DNA of 64,000 nt from Labrenzia sp. THAF82 (GTDB lineage Bacteria; Pseudomonadota; Alphaproteobacteria; Rhizobiales; Stappiaceae). The position numbers and the translations under genes are program-made. The stretch is from contig NZ_CP045354.1 in assembly GCF_009363435.1 (NCBI RefSeq), positions 1,454,501-1,518,500 on the forward strand, in the 5' to 3' direction. Below the pieces are notes generated by a model. That model searched no databases and was not told the DNA's origin. It saw only the letters and a program-made list of their open reading frames with translations. The first letter of the stretch is position 1. The number at the start of each line of letters is the position of its first letter. Below are positions 34,397-43,007 of this stretch, piece after piece.

Positions 34397-35745
34397 AGCA
34401 GCAGTCCGTGTTGTTGAAGAATGTGGTCCGGGTTGAACAGTTTGGCATGCGGATAGTCGCGACTGATACCCAGAATGTTGCCATTTGGATGAATGATGGT
34501 CGCGCCGGTGCCAATGCCTTCAAGGCCCTCTGAGCTTCTGGAGTGCCGATCAAGAGTGACGTCTGCTTCCAGGTGCAGCAGCCCGTTTTTTGAAGTCAGT
34601 TCCTGTCCGCTGTGTCGATTGACGTGGCCTTGAACCAGCATCTTGATGCCTGCCAGATGCAGTTCTTCAACACCCCTGGCTGTCAGCGGATGATCGACAT
34701 CGCGGTATTTGGTGCGCATCAGATTGGCGATCGTTCCAGAATAGAAAACAAAGGGATCTTTCCGGCTCTCCTTCCTGAAGCGGCGGTTCACATGCGCAAT
34801 ACCCTTTGCTGAAATCAGCGCGGCCATGCTGTCATCGACGCCGGCGTGAACAAAAAGCAAAGACCCGCTTTGGTGCACAGCTTTCATGCTTTGAAAAAAC
34901 CAGGCGTATTGTCCTGTGGGATTTATGAAGAGCTCTCTGCACGCCAGCGCCGCAGCATAGAGCTGTCGCATGGTGAAGCCATGCTCTTCAGCATGTTGGG
35001 AAAATCTGGATGTTTTTTTCTTGAGCCGGCGCATTTCCTTTTTGACTGCAGCGTCATTCAGAAAGCCGGCAGCTGCTTTTGGAAACTGTTTTGCCCACTT
35101 CTTGCCTGGCACCATCAGTTCAAGACAGGCCTTTTCGTCCGGCAGACGGTCCAATGCGGTGTCCGGATCAACATATCTGTCGAAGACCTCCCGAAGCAAA
35201 GGCATGACCTTCTTGCCCATACGCACAAACATATGCGCATTCAGGGAACCGCGTTTGACGGTCAGCGACTCAAGGCCGAGATAAAGACGCAGGTCATGGT
35301 TTCCTGCCAGGAGAACAATGTCTGCACCCAGCTTCATAAGCGCTGAAAGGCTATCAAGCAGATCGAGATTGCTCGGACCTTTGTCGATACAGTCCCCGCC
35401 AACAACGATCTGGCAGCTGCGGCCGAAAGACGTCAACTCAAAGTCGGTCAGGCCACTGCCAAAGCGAACGATTGCTCCCACTGCAACAAGTGAACGGAGA
35501 AGGCTTTCGGCGTCTGCGTGCAGATCCGAGATAAAAACTATTGGTTTGTCTGGCCAATCCCAGGGGCCGAGAGCATTGGCTTTTGCGACACTGGATAACA
35601 GATCAGGGGTCCTGGCGTGAACGTGCGGCTCGCTTCCTGTGTGGACAAGCGGCCAGGGAACGCAGCTGTTCGGAACACCCAGATCGGTCAGATCCTTGGC
35701 AGCGATGGGCGGTAGCATTTGTGCAACGGGTTTGTTGGTCGTCAT
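34393..35745 (-). CDS. Calcineurin-like metallophosphoesterase
   Basis: About 450 residues, predicted cytoplasmic. Metal-binding blocks of the PPP-type fold appear in order: SDLHADAE (D-x-H), GGDCIDKGP (GDxxD), AGNHDLR (GNHD), FVHAGVD and VQGHVNRHSG. The insert between GNHD and FVHAG is unusually long, about 140 residues. The ATG was chosen; a TTG six codons upstream would abut the histidine phosphatase stop exactly. It is embedded among kinase-like genes, so it probably removes phosphate from the same target. Confidence 0.82.
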   Translation of the reverse strand: MTTNKPVAQMLPPIAAKDLTDLGVPNSCVPWPLVHTGSEPHVHARTPDLLSSVAKANALGPWDWPDKPIVFISDLHADAESLLRSLVAVGAIVRFGSGLTDFELTSFGRSCQIVVGGDCIDKGPSNLDLLDSLSALMKLGADIVLLAGNHDLRLYLGLESLTVKRGSLNAHMFVRMGKKVMPLLREVFDRYVDPDTALDRLPDEKACLELMVPGKKWAKQFPKAAAGFLNDAAVKKEMRRLKKKTSRFSQHAEEHGFTMRQLYAAALACRELFINPTGQYAWFFQSMKAVHQSGSLLFVHAGVDDSMAALISAKGIAHVNRRFRKESRKDPFVFYSGTIANLMRTKYRDVDHPLTARGVEELHLAGIKMLVQGHVNRHSGQELTSKNGLLHLEADVTLDRHSRSSEGLEGIGTGATIIHPNGNILGISRDYPHAKLFNPDHILQQHGLLL

Positions 35746-35763
35746 AGTTTTCTTGAGGTCCAA

Positions 35764-36465
35764 TCAGTCCATTGTGAGTTCCAGAACCCGGCGTTCTTTC
35801 CAGGCGCCGGTGTGATGGCTCCAGCCGGCATCCGGGTGAAATCTCAAGATCACAGCCTTGGCGTGATGCATGCTCACTTGCCGGATTTTCGGAAAGGAAA
35901 GCACTCCCAGATGATGAGCAGCGTGGCGCAGCGCTGCTCCGTGACCGACACATATCTGGGCTATCGGGCCATTCACGTGGGGGTTTGCTTCGACACGTTT
36001 TTGCAGAAAGTCGGCCACCCGTGCCCCGGCTTCCATCAGGCTCTCGGCTCCCTGAACCGGCAATTTGTAGTGACTGTCCGATTTCCAGTTTTCCGGCGGA
36101 GCTTCATGGCGGGGATCTTCCATCAGCACTTGCTCAATTTCTGGAATGGTGAGATTGGCCAGTGCCCCGACCGACCTTTCGGCGAGTGCTTCTGTTTCCG
36201 TTACCTCAAAAGTTTGGCCCGTCGTTTTCGACATGGTCCTGCCGAGCAGCGTTGCTGTTTGCCAGGACCGCAATTGGCGCGAACAGAAGATTTCCGGCGA
36301 AAGGTGCCAGTTTTCGTCCCTGGCGAGTTCTGCCAGCTCAAGGCCGGCTGCCTTGGCTTGCGCTTTTCCTGTTTCGGTCAGATCAAAAGGTTGCAGTGCG
36401 CTTGGCGTTCCAGGTTTTTGCCGGTAAGCGCCATGGCGCAGGAGAATGATGAACCTGTCGTTCAT
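35764..36465 (-). CDS. Histidine phosphatase family protein (SixA/PGM-like)
   Basis: A 233-residue branch-1 histidine phosphatase. The catalytic RHG lies in LLRHGAYRQ, and the second histidine in CVGHGAALRH; conserved arginines are in SRQLRSW. It overlaps the HprK-related gene by four bases (ATGA). Members act on phosphohistidine proteins (SixA) or small phospho-compounds; next to an HprK-like kinase a phosphoprotein target is attractive but unproven. Confidence 0.85.
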   Translation of the reverse strand: MNDRFIILLRHGAYRQKPGTPSALQPFDLTETGKAQAKAAGLELAELARDENWHLSPEIFCSRQLRSWQTATLLGRTMSKTTGQTFEVTETEALAERSVGALANLTIPEIEQVLMEDPRHEAPPENWKSDSHYKLPVQGAESLMEAGARVADFLQKRVEANPHVNGPIAQICVGHGAALRHAAHHLGVLSFPKIRQVSMHHAKAVILRFHPDAGWSHHTGAWKERRVLELTMD

Positions 36466-37562
36466 GATGGAGTTCCCAACAATTGCATTCCAGCATCAAA
36501 CAATGCGTCGAAGTCGATGAGGCCAGAGACTTCCCAGACACGAATGTCTGAAAGTGCTTCAAGGTAAGCGGTCGCTTCCAGAGCCGACCGGTCAGTCCAG
36601 AAGGCACCGTTCGATCTTTGATAAAAAGGCCCCGGGTTTTTTGTGATGGCGGATAAAAGATCCGGTCGTGATTTCAAGTCCACTGCGGAAACGTCGGTCT
36701 GTGCAGTGCTGTCGCGTGACCAGTTCAGGACCCAGAAATCCGTCAGATGCGTTTCGTGCGAAATGCGGCCCGGCCCGTAGATGTCATCAATGAAGAGGTC
36801 GTATTTTTCTTCCAGATGCCAGAGCTCATCCGGTTCCAGATTGCGAAGCTCTTCCTCCCGTTCCTCGTCGATGAGGCCGGTGAGCCTGGCGTTGGTGACG
36901 ATGGTTCCAGGATTGATGCGCGGTAATTTGGGAATGCCGAGTGCATCCGTCTTGTTTGCGTTTTTGCGAACGAGCAATCGATCGTTGGTGACATAATGCG
37001 TATCCGCGATCTCCATCAGGCGGAGCATGGTGGTTGATTTACCGCCCCCGGACAGACCGGAAATGGCCAGACCCTTGTCACTGGTCTTGACCGCCGCCGC
37101 ATGACAGGCGAGCCAGCCCTCGCGCTGAAACCGGTTCAGGATTTGCGTGTTGATGAAATTGATAACCTGGTTGGCATTTTGCTCTGTAGGCCCGAAAGCA
37201 ATGGACCAGGCTGGGGACTGCAGAAACTGAACTCCCGTTCGAACCTTGAGGATCAACCGGCCGTCAGGCAAGTCATAAATGGTATCCTTGCGCCCGCGCT
37301 TGCTCGCCTCCCGTACCCAGTCGACATATTCAGGCTCAAAGGGCAGCTGTGCATTGCCAAGAACATGAACAACGGTGTCGGGTTCGCAAGGCGCGACGAT
37401 GACATGCTGAAAATATCTTAGCAGTTCTGCCAGCAAGGTGATGGAGACACACCGCACTTCGATCACAAATCCACCGACGCTCAAGCAGACCGGGTCAGCG
37501 TTTCGGGTTGCCCGGTCAGGTGCAAGTGCGTCGACAATTTCCTGAAGGTGAGGCTTTCTCAC
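36462..37562 (-). CDS. HprK-related kinase B
   Basis: 366 residues. A P-loop lies at GLSGGGKST in the second half of the chain, followed by THYVTNDRLLV, LPRINPGTIV and LWHLEEKYDLF, which match the HprK-related kinase B family of the GAK set. HPr kinase proper phosphorylates a serine of HPr; the substrate here is unknown. It starts with GTG and overlaps the ATP-grasp gene by four bases (GTGA). The N-terminal 130 residues have no P-loop and may be a substrate-binding region. Confidence 0.82.
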   Translation of the reverse strand: MRKPHLQEIVDALAPDRATRNADPVCLSVGGFVIEVRCVSITLLAELLRYFQHVIVAPCEPDTVVHVLGNAQLPFEPEYVDWVREASKRGRKDTIYDLPDGRLILKVRTGVQFLQSPAWSIAFGPTEQNANQVINFINTQILNRFQREGWLACHAAAVKTSDKGLAISGLSGGGKSTTMLRLMEIADTHYVTNDRLLVRKNANKTDALGIPKLPRINPGTIVTNARLTGLIDEEREEELRNLEPDELWHLEEKYDLFIDDIYGPGRISHETHLTDFWVLNWSRDSTAQTDVSAVDLKSRPDLLSAITKNPGPFYQRSNGAFWTDRSALEATAYLEALSDIRVWEVSGLIDFDALFDAGMQLLGTPS

Positions 37563-38449
37563 GAACGCGCCTTTTCAATTGCATATGATGCATAAAGACT
37601 GGCTGCGTCGATTGACGCACCTTCGAGCGCACCCTTGAAACCACCAAAAGCGGAAACCTCGAAGACGACAGGACCTTCGTCCGTCAGCCCGACGTCGACC
37701 GTGGTGAAATCCAGATCAAACGGGGCCTGTGCGCGGCGCGCGAGATCTATCAACGACGGTTCAGGTGTAAATGCTTCGTAGCGGCCGCCGTCATGGATGG
37801 TTGTGTTCCAGCTGCCTTCCTTGGCAACGCGTGCATAGGTACCGAGATATTCACCTGCCAGGAACACCATGCCGAGGTCCCGACCGGAAAGATTGACTTT
37901 CTTCTGCAGGTACATGACCGGGTTTTCTGCCTTGAAGGCAGCGATGTCCTGCCGGAGGCGGTCACCGTCTGACTGTGCTTCAATCAGCGTCATTCCGCGT
38001 GCTTTGGTTGAAAACAATGGCTTGAAAACCGAAGTGCCAAACCGTTGAACGGCAAGAGCTGCCTCGTCGATGCTTTCGGTGATGCACGTTGCGGGCATTG
38101 GTATGCCTGCATCGGAAAGCGTAAGGGTGCAGCTGAGCCGGTTGACGAGGCTGAAGATGGATCGGGTTTTGGAAAATACCCGTACACCTGCAGCTTCGGC
38201 GATACGCAGAAGATCCAGGCGATCCAGCGTCGTGGGGCTATACTCCTGGCTGATTTTCTTGATGATCAGGCCGTCAAAACCACAGAGATTGTGATTTCCG
38301 GCGCTTAGCGATCGGGACTTCAGGTCAAGCACAACATCGGCCATGTCGATGACACAGCGAAATCCGGTTCGGGCTTCAAGCTCATCCGCCAGAATTTCGG
38401 TGGACCATTTGCCGGGAATGCCGACCACGCCAATCTTCAGCTCAGTCAA
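37559..38449 (-). CDS. GAK-system ATP-grasp enzyme (RimK-like)
   Basis: 296 residues. N-terminal Rossmann-like segment (KIGVVGIPG), then an ATP-grasp fold with SVFKPLFSTKARGM, YLQKKV, GRDLGMVFLAG and the metal-binding VVFEVSAFGGFKG. The C-terminal glutamate and glycine-rich end resemble RimK-type ligases, which add amino acids to peptides or proteins. It starts with TTG, overlapping the kinase-fusion gene by eight bases. In the GAK gene set this is the ATP-grasp member; its substrate is unknown. Confidence 0.82.
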   Translation of the reverse strand: MTELKIGVVGIPGKWSTEILADELEARTGFRCVIDMADVVLDLKSRSLSAGNHNLCGFDGLIIKKISQEYSPTTLDRLDLLRIAEAAGVRVFSKTRSIFSLVNRLSCTLTLSDAGIPMPATCITESIDEAALAVQRFGTSVFKPLFSTKARGMTLIEAQSDGDRLRQDIAAFKAENPVMYLQKKVNLSGRDLGMVFLAGEYLGTYARVAKEGSWNTTIHDGGRYEAFTPEPSLIDLARRAQAPFDLDFTTVDVGLTDEGPVVFEVSAFGGFKGALEGASIDAASLYASYAIEKARS

Positions 38450-40076
38450 CGAAAATCTCCTTCAATGGGAGACGGAACCTGGCCTCCTCGCCAACGGGGC
38501 AGGCAAGGGCTTTTTCGATCAGGTAACGGGAACGCAGCCACATGCGTCTGGCATGAACCTTGTCGAAGATGAAACGGGTGGAGGTGGCAAAGGATCGTGC
38601 CAGGCCGAGCGCGAGACGGAATTCGAAAGTGTCGTCATTCTGTTTTCGGGCAAATGCCCGTGCCGATTTAAAGAAGGTTTGCGAGACATTCATGATGCGG
38701 CTGCGTGTCTCGCGATCAAGAACATGCAGACGGTAGTTCGAAACCATGAACACCGAGATATCCTGAACATAGTCCATGTAACGCGATCGGTGCAGATCGA
38801 TGAAATGGATCCTGTTTTCTCCCGGGTCGAAGATGATGTTGTCGACGTTGAAGTCGCCATGAATGTAGACGGAAAAGGGGGCTGCCACCTGCGCCTCGCG
38901 CTTTGCCGCCTGACCGACCAGAGTGTCGAGCGACTGTAAGGCTTCTCCGCAGAACCGGACGTGAGTTTCCTGAAACTCCGGATGAACCCGGCGCACCTCT
39001 CCGAGCCGTTCAGACAATTGTTGCATGCTGCCCAGCTCGGCGGGTTCCTTGGTTCTGGTCTGTTTCCAGATGTCACGAAGTGTTTTGGACAGGCGTGCGA
39101 GTGCCTTGTCGCAAAGATCTCCGTTTTCGTTCAGCAGAATATGTTCGAGCGTCAGGCCCGGCAGATGTTCGATCAAAAGAGCAGCCGACTGGTTGCGCTT
39201 TTTATAGGACAGGATCTTGGGAGCAAGGCCCGGATAGATAGAGTGCCAGCTTTCAACACCCTGACGCTCTTCTTTCACCTTGTTCTTTTCACCATCCTTG
39301 AAGACGGCAGTCACGGTTTCGGTTTTTGTGTTTCGAATTGCTGAGATGGAGCTGCCGGACCGCGTTTCTGCGATGGCCTCAATAGCCAGTTCGCCGTTTG
39401 GCTCCTCAAGGTCGGACATCAGGCTCTGCAGCGAGAAGTAGCGTTCAAAATTGACCGCCTGTCCGATATTTGACGAGATCAGCGCTTCGCTGATGGATTT
39501 GAGGGAATCGCCCATACGCTGAAACTCGCTTGCGACGAGCAGACTGTTGGCGATGTCGGACGGCTGAGTTTTGGGATTGCGCATTTCCCGTGTGTAGACC
39601 TTGAAAACCTTGCGGTAGTCGGCCTCGATCTTGTTTTGCATCTGGCCAATTTCGATGGCCAGATTGCTGTCGCTGCTATGAATGGCATTTTCGATCCTGG
39701 CGACACCGCTGCGGACATGTCCAACGATTACCGGGTACCGCTCCGGGACCAGTGTATTGAAGGTGTCGATCCGTTCCACATGCCGCAGTGACTGGCGCGC
39801 CAGATTGGAAAGGCGTTGCAGGTCGACGGCGACAAATTCGAGGCTGCGCAGTGTCAGATGTTTTCTGTTGTCTTTTTTCGCGCCCGCCATCTGGCGCACG
39901 CATGCGTCCAGGATCCGTGTCTTCAGATTGTGGGCATAGCCCGCCCGGTCCATGATCCTTCGAGCGAGTGCGGCTGTCGGATCCTGGAAGAACGCTTCCA
40001 GAAGGATCAGCTGCCCATCGATTTCAGCGCACAAAAAGTGGAGATTTTCCCGGATGGTCTTGGGCAGGCTAGTCAT
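38442..40076 (-). CDS. PhoU-like / aminoglycoside phosphotransferase-like fusion
   Basis: 544 residues with two parts. Residues 1-235 are helical and PhoU-like (VRSGVARIENAI and ASEFQRMGDSLKSISEAL resemble the PhoU ERIGD repeats). Residues about 240-544 resemble APH-type small-molecule kinases, with the catalytic loop HGDFNVDN, the metal-binding FIDLHRSR and a following DYVQDIS. I know of no characterised protein with this pairing. As first or second gene of the operon it may couple a phosphate or metal-linked signal to the kinase activity. Confidence 0.75.
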   Translation of the reverse strand: MTSLPKTIRENLHFLCAEIDGQLILLEAFFQDPTAALARRIMDRAGYAHNLKTRILDACVRQMAGAKKDNRKHLTLRSLEFVAVDLQRLSNLARQSLRHVERIDTFNTLVPERYPVIVGHVRSGVARIENAIHSSDSNLAIEIGQMQNKIEADYRKVFKVYTREMRNPKTQPSDIANSLLVASEFQRMGDSLKSISEALISSNIGQAVNFERYFSLQSLMSDLEEPNGELAIEAIAETRSGSSISAIRNTKTETVTAVFKDGEKNKVKEERQGVESWHSIYPGLAPKILSYKKRNQSAALLIEHLPGLTLEHILLNENGDLCDKALARLSKTLRDIWKQTRTKEPAELGSMQQLSERLGEVRRVHPEFQETHVRFCGEALQSLDTLVGQAAKREAQVAAPFSVYIHGDFNVDNIIFDPGENRIHFIDLHRSRYMDYVQDISVFMVSNYRLHVLDRETRSRIMNVSQTFFKSARAFARKQNDDTFEFRLALGLARSFATSTRFIFDKVHARRMWLRSRYLIEKALACPVGEEARFRLPLKEIFVD

Positions 40077-40260
40077 TGTTCTTCATTGTGCGATCCGAGA
40101 TAGTTTCCAAGCTCCGACTATAGCCAAGTGAAAACAGTTTTGTGACATAGGCTGGAAGAAGTTGTTGAGCATCTTCAGATGTTTCGCCAAGCCACTGTTT
40201 TCCGCCGGTAAGTTTGAAATAGCAACCTTTGAAGGAATGTTGTTTTTCTTGAACGAACAA
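40069..40260 (-). CDS. Possible small protein at the head of the kinase/phosphatase operon
   Basis: A 63-residue open frame starting at TTG, with GGGATG a few bases upstream. It ends eight bases inside the PhoU/kinase-fusion gene, the same overlap style used between other genes of this operon. The product is not hydrophobic and contains GCYFKLTGGKQWLGE. I do not recognise it. A second frame of similar length (40083-40268, ATG start) overlaps it, so only one, or neither, is real. Base composition is more AT-rich than in the genes downstream. Confidence 0.35.
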   Translation of the reverse strand: MFVQEKQHSFKGCYFKLTGGKQWLGETSEDAQQLLPAYVTKLFSLGYSRSLETISDRTMKNND

Positions 40261-40604
40261 CTTTTCATCCCGGAAGATGAATGTGTGGAAAGAGGATCGG
40301 AAGGTTTGCCGAAAAAGGGGCTTTACCGATGCGCGGCCCTTTGGAAGGGTGTCTTATCCTCGCATCTGCCGACAAGGCCTGCAATTGAGCCGGCCTGACA
40401 GCACGTCGTTGCTGCGGTGTTCAATCTCTTGAACAAGGTTTCGCCAAGTCGCGAACAATCAGCCGATCAGCGTCAGACTGAACAAGTCCGCGCCAAAGCG
40501 CGAACCACCCTTGCAAAGTGTTTCGCAAGGGTGGTCAAACTGATCGTGCTGGTCAAATCCGTTTTCGATGGTCGCGAGGGCGTCTTGGGTTAAATCGATG
40601 TCGA
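40261..40604. other. Intergenic region between melA-like gene and kinase operon
   Basis: About 340 bases with no supported gene apart from the doubtful small frame beside it. It should contain the promoter of the minus-strand kinase/phosphatase operon and the end of the GH4 transcript. One strong stem-loop is present at 40504-40535. Confidence 0.4.
40504..40535 (-). terminator. Stem-loop downstream of the GH4 gene, possible terminator
   Basis: Perfect 11-base arms (ACCACCCTTGC / GCAAGGGTGGT) around a 10-base loop, about 70 bases beyond the GH4 stop codon. There is no T-run on the minus strand, so intrinsic termination is uncertain; it may instead protect the transcript end. Confidence 0.5.
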
Positions 40605-41975
40605 TCAGGCAGCCTGTCTGTTTGTCGCCAGCCAGCTGGGCAGCCAGTGGCCATGAGCCCTGATCAGGTCATCGACAAGGCCGCAGATCTGATCGAGATC
40701 CAATTCGGCTGCAGTGTGCGGGTCAAGCATCGCTGCGTGATAGACATGTTCCGGTACTTCGTCGACAAGCGCCCGAACAGTCAGTTCCTGAACGGAAACA
40801 TTGGTCCGCATCAGGGCCGTCAGCTGCGGCGGGATACCTTCGACCCGTGTAGGCTGAACACCGTTGCTGTCGATCAGGCAAGGCACCTCAACGGCACACC
40901 CCTTCGGCAGGGCGTCGATCAAACCATGGTTGGGCACGTTTCCATAGATCGTTGTTGGTGTGTTGGTCACGATCGCATTGATGATTTCCGACGCATATTC
41001 AGGCGAAGCCTTCACCTCAATAGGATCTGGTCCGAGGAAGGCCTTCGCCTGCTCTTTCCAATCGGCCACCTGCTCAACACAACGTTTCGGATATTCATCC
41101 AATGGGATCGAGAAGCGATCAATCAGATCCTTGCGGCCACTCTTGATGAACCAGGGAACGTATTCTGCGAAGTGCTCGGAGCTTTCGGTCACGAAATACC
41201 CAAGCTTTTGCATGACTTCATAGCGAACATAGTTGGGGCACCGGGGATTCCACAAGTTGTCCGTTTTCGGAATTGCTCCGCTCGCGTGAAGCTTTTTCAA
41301 TTTGGGATAGAGGTCCCGCGTTGAACCGTCATCCAGCACTTCATGAAGGTGAAGATAGAAGGCCATATGATTGATGCCGCCAACTTTGTAGCGCAATCGG
41401 CTTGGGTCAATTTCCAGATCCTCGGCCAGCTCGGCAGCTGTCAGAGGAACCGAGTGACACAGACCCACCTGACGAATGTCAGGATATTTCTCGCTGATCG
41501 CCCAGGTGTTGATTGCCATTGGATTGACGTATTGCAGCATCAACGCATCCGGGCACACGGCCCGCATGTCTTCACAAATGCCCCAGAGATGCGGAACGGT
41601 GCGCAAGCCGCGCATGATGCCACCAATGCCGAGCGTGTCGCCAATCGTCTGACGTAGGCCATATGATTTTGGAATCTCGAAGTCTGTGACGGTGCAAGGT
41701 TCGTAGCCTCCGATCTGGAAGGCAACGACGACAAAATCAGAGCCTTCCAGCGCTTCCCGCTGGTCCTGATGACAGGAAACCGTTGCCTTGGCACCTAGCG
41801 AGGAGATCATTTTGGATATCACAATTTCGGATTCGCGAAGGCGTTCAGGGTCGATATCCATGAGGGCAAAATGAGCATGGGCAAGCGCTGGCCGCAGCAG
41901 ACAGTCGCCGATGATGTTCTTGGCAAAAACGGTTGATCCGGCACCGATAAAGGTAATCTTGGCTGGATTGGACAT
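40605..41975 (-). CDS. melA: Alpha-galactosidase/alpha-glucosidase, GH4 family
   Basis: NAD- and metal-dependent glycosidase of about 456 residues. The Rossmann motif is GAGSTVFAKN. Conserved family blocks are QIGGYEPCTVTDFEIP, GDTLGIGGIMRGLR and YVNPMAINTWA. The metal ligands are the Cys of GLCHSV and the His of GGINHM. GH4 enzymes cleave by an oxidation/elimination mechanism and need NAD and Mn. The start has AGGAGG 8 bases upstream. The gene is divergent from a MelR-like AraC regulator, so melibiose or another alpha-galactoside is the likely substrate; other GH4 specificities are possible. Confidence 0.85.
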   Translation of the reverse strand: MSNPAKITFIGAGSTVFAKNIIGDCLLRPALAHAHFALMDIDPERLRESEIVISKMISSLGAKATVSCHQDQREALEGSDFVVVAFQIGGYEPCTVTDFEIPKSYGLRQTIGDTLGIGGIMRGLRTVPHLWGICEDMRAVCPDALMLQYVNPMAINTWAISEKYPDIRQVGLCHSVPLTAAELAEDLEIDPSRLRYKVGGINHMAFYLHLHEVLDDGSTRDLYPKLKKLHASGAIPKTDNLWNPRCPNYVRYEVMQKLGYFVTESSEHFAEYVPWFIKSGRKDLIDRFSIPLDEYPKRCVEQVADWKEQAKAFLGPDPIEVKASPEYASEIINAIVTNTPTTIYGNVPNHGLIDALPKGCAVEVPCLIDSNGVQPTRVEGIPPQLTALMRTNVSVQELTVRALVDEVPEHVYHAAMLDPHTAAELDLDQICGLVDDLIRAHGHWLPSWLATNRQAA

Positions 41976-42018
41976 GGGCAAAGACCTCCTGGTTGTGAGA
42001 TCAGATTGCACGACTGTT

Positions 42019-42056
42019 CGGGACATTCTATCCTGTTATCAAAGTAAAATGTCCGG
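42019..42056. promoter_or_regulatory. Inverted repeat in the melA/AraC divergent promoter
   Basis: CGGGACATT at 42019-42027 faces AATGTCCGG at 42048-42056, matching in eight of nine positions with 20 bases between. It lies in the 92-base gap between two divergent genes and is a candidate binding site for the AraC-type regulator. Confidence 0.5.
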
Positions 42057-42067
42057 AAATTACAGGT

Positions 42068-42970
42068 ATGCCCGATTTGCCCGTTCGCTCTGTTTTTGGA
42101 CCTGAAGATGCTGACCGTCCGTCATTTGTCGGCGGTAAGCCTGTTGTCTTCGGTCAGTTTGCAATGCGCCGTTTTGTGCCGGTTCGGCATGGTCTGGACT
42201 GGCATGGACATGTCGAGTTCAACTGGCTCACAGGCGGCGAGATGACATACAGGTTCGAAACGGACAAGGTCGTGCTTCCGGAGGGTCAGATGTGTTTCTT
42301 CTGGGCTGGAATTCCGCATCAGACTGTCGATCTTAACCCTGTCCAGGCTTCCAACTACCAGCTTACGAACATGTATTTTCCACTTGATGTCTTTTTGTCT
42401 TTTCGTGGAATTGGTCGCATTCAGCGCGCACTGCTGTCCGGTGCTGTTCTGGTTGTGCCGGAACATCTCGCAATCGGAGACATTCCGGGCCGTTGGCATC
42501 AGGACTATCAATCAAAGGATCTCGGTCGGTTCGAATGCCTGACAATGGAACTCCATGCATTGATGCGACGGCTTTCCATTGAAGAAAGCATCAAGGACTT
42601 GCGCAACAACTTCCGGCCGGTCAGGGATGATGGCAGGCAGTCGGGACCGACCGAGCATGTGGTGCGCATGATCGAGGCCGTCATCCAGAACACATCATTG
42701 CCGGTATCGACCCAGGAGATCGCGACGATAAGCGGTTTGAATGCCAACTACGCATCCAACATGTTCAAGAAGACGCTCGGGATCACGCTCAAGCAATTCA
42801 TTGTTCGCATGCGGTTAATCAGGGCTCGAGAACTTCTTTTGTCTTCCGACGTTTCTGTGTCGGAAGCCGCATTCCAGGCCGGATTTTCTTCCGCCAGTCA
42901 GTTCTATGACAACTACAAGTCCGTCTATGGAAGCGTGCCAAGCGACCTGCGCCAGGCAAGACCGGCCTGA
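42068..42970 (+). CDS. AraC-family regulator, MelR-like
   Basis: Transcription activator of 300 residues. The N-terminal cupin-like sensing domain has HGLDWHGHVEFNW and LPEGQMCFFWAGIPHQ, as in MelR. The C-terminal double helix-turn-helix spans about residues 195-295, with STQEIATISGLNANYASNMF and the signature SEAAFQAGFSSASQFYDNYK. It is transcribed away from the GH4 gene, which it probably controls in response to an alpha-galactoside. The ribosome-binding site is weak. Confidence 0.87.
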   Translation: MPDLPVRSVFGPEDADRPSFVGGKPVVFGQFAMRRFVPVRHGLDWHGHVEFNWLTGGEMTYRFETDKVVLPEGQMCFFWAGIPHQTVDLNPVQASNYQLTNMYFPLDVFLSFRGIGRIQRALLSGAVLVVPEHLAIGDIPGRWHQDYQSKDLGRFECLTMELHALMRRLSIEESIKDLRNNFRPVRDDGRQSGPTEHVVRMIEAVIQNTSLPVSTQEIATISGLNANYASNMFKKTLGITLKQFIVRMRLIRARELLLSSDVSVSEAAFQAGFSSASQFYDNYKSVYGSVPSDLRQARPA

Positions 42971-43007
42971 TCGGCTGGAATAGATATGGTCCCACGTCGC
43001 TGAGACG

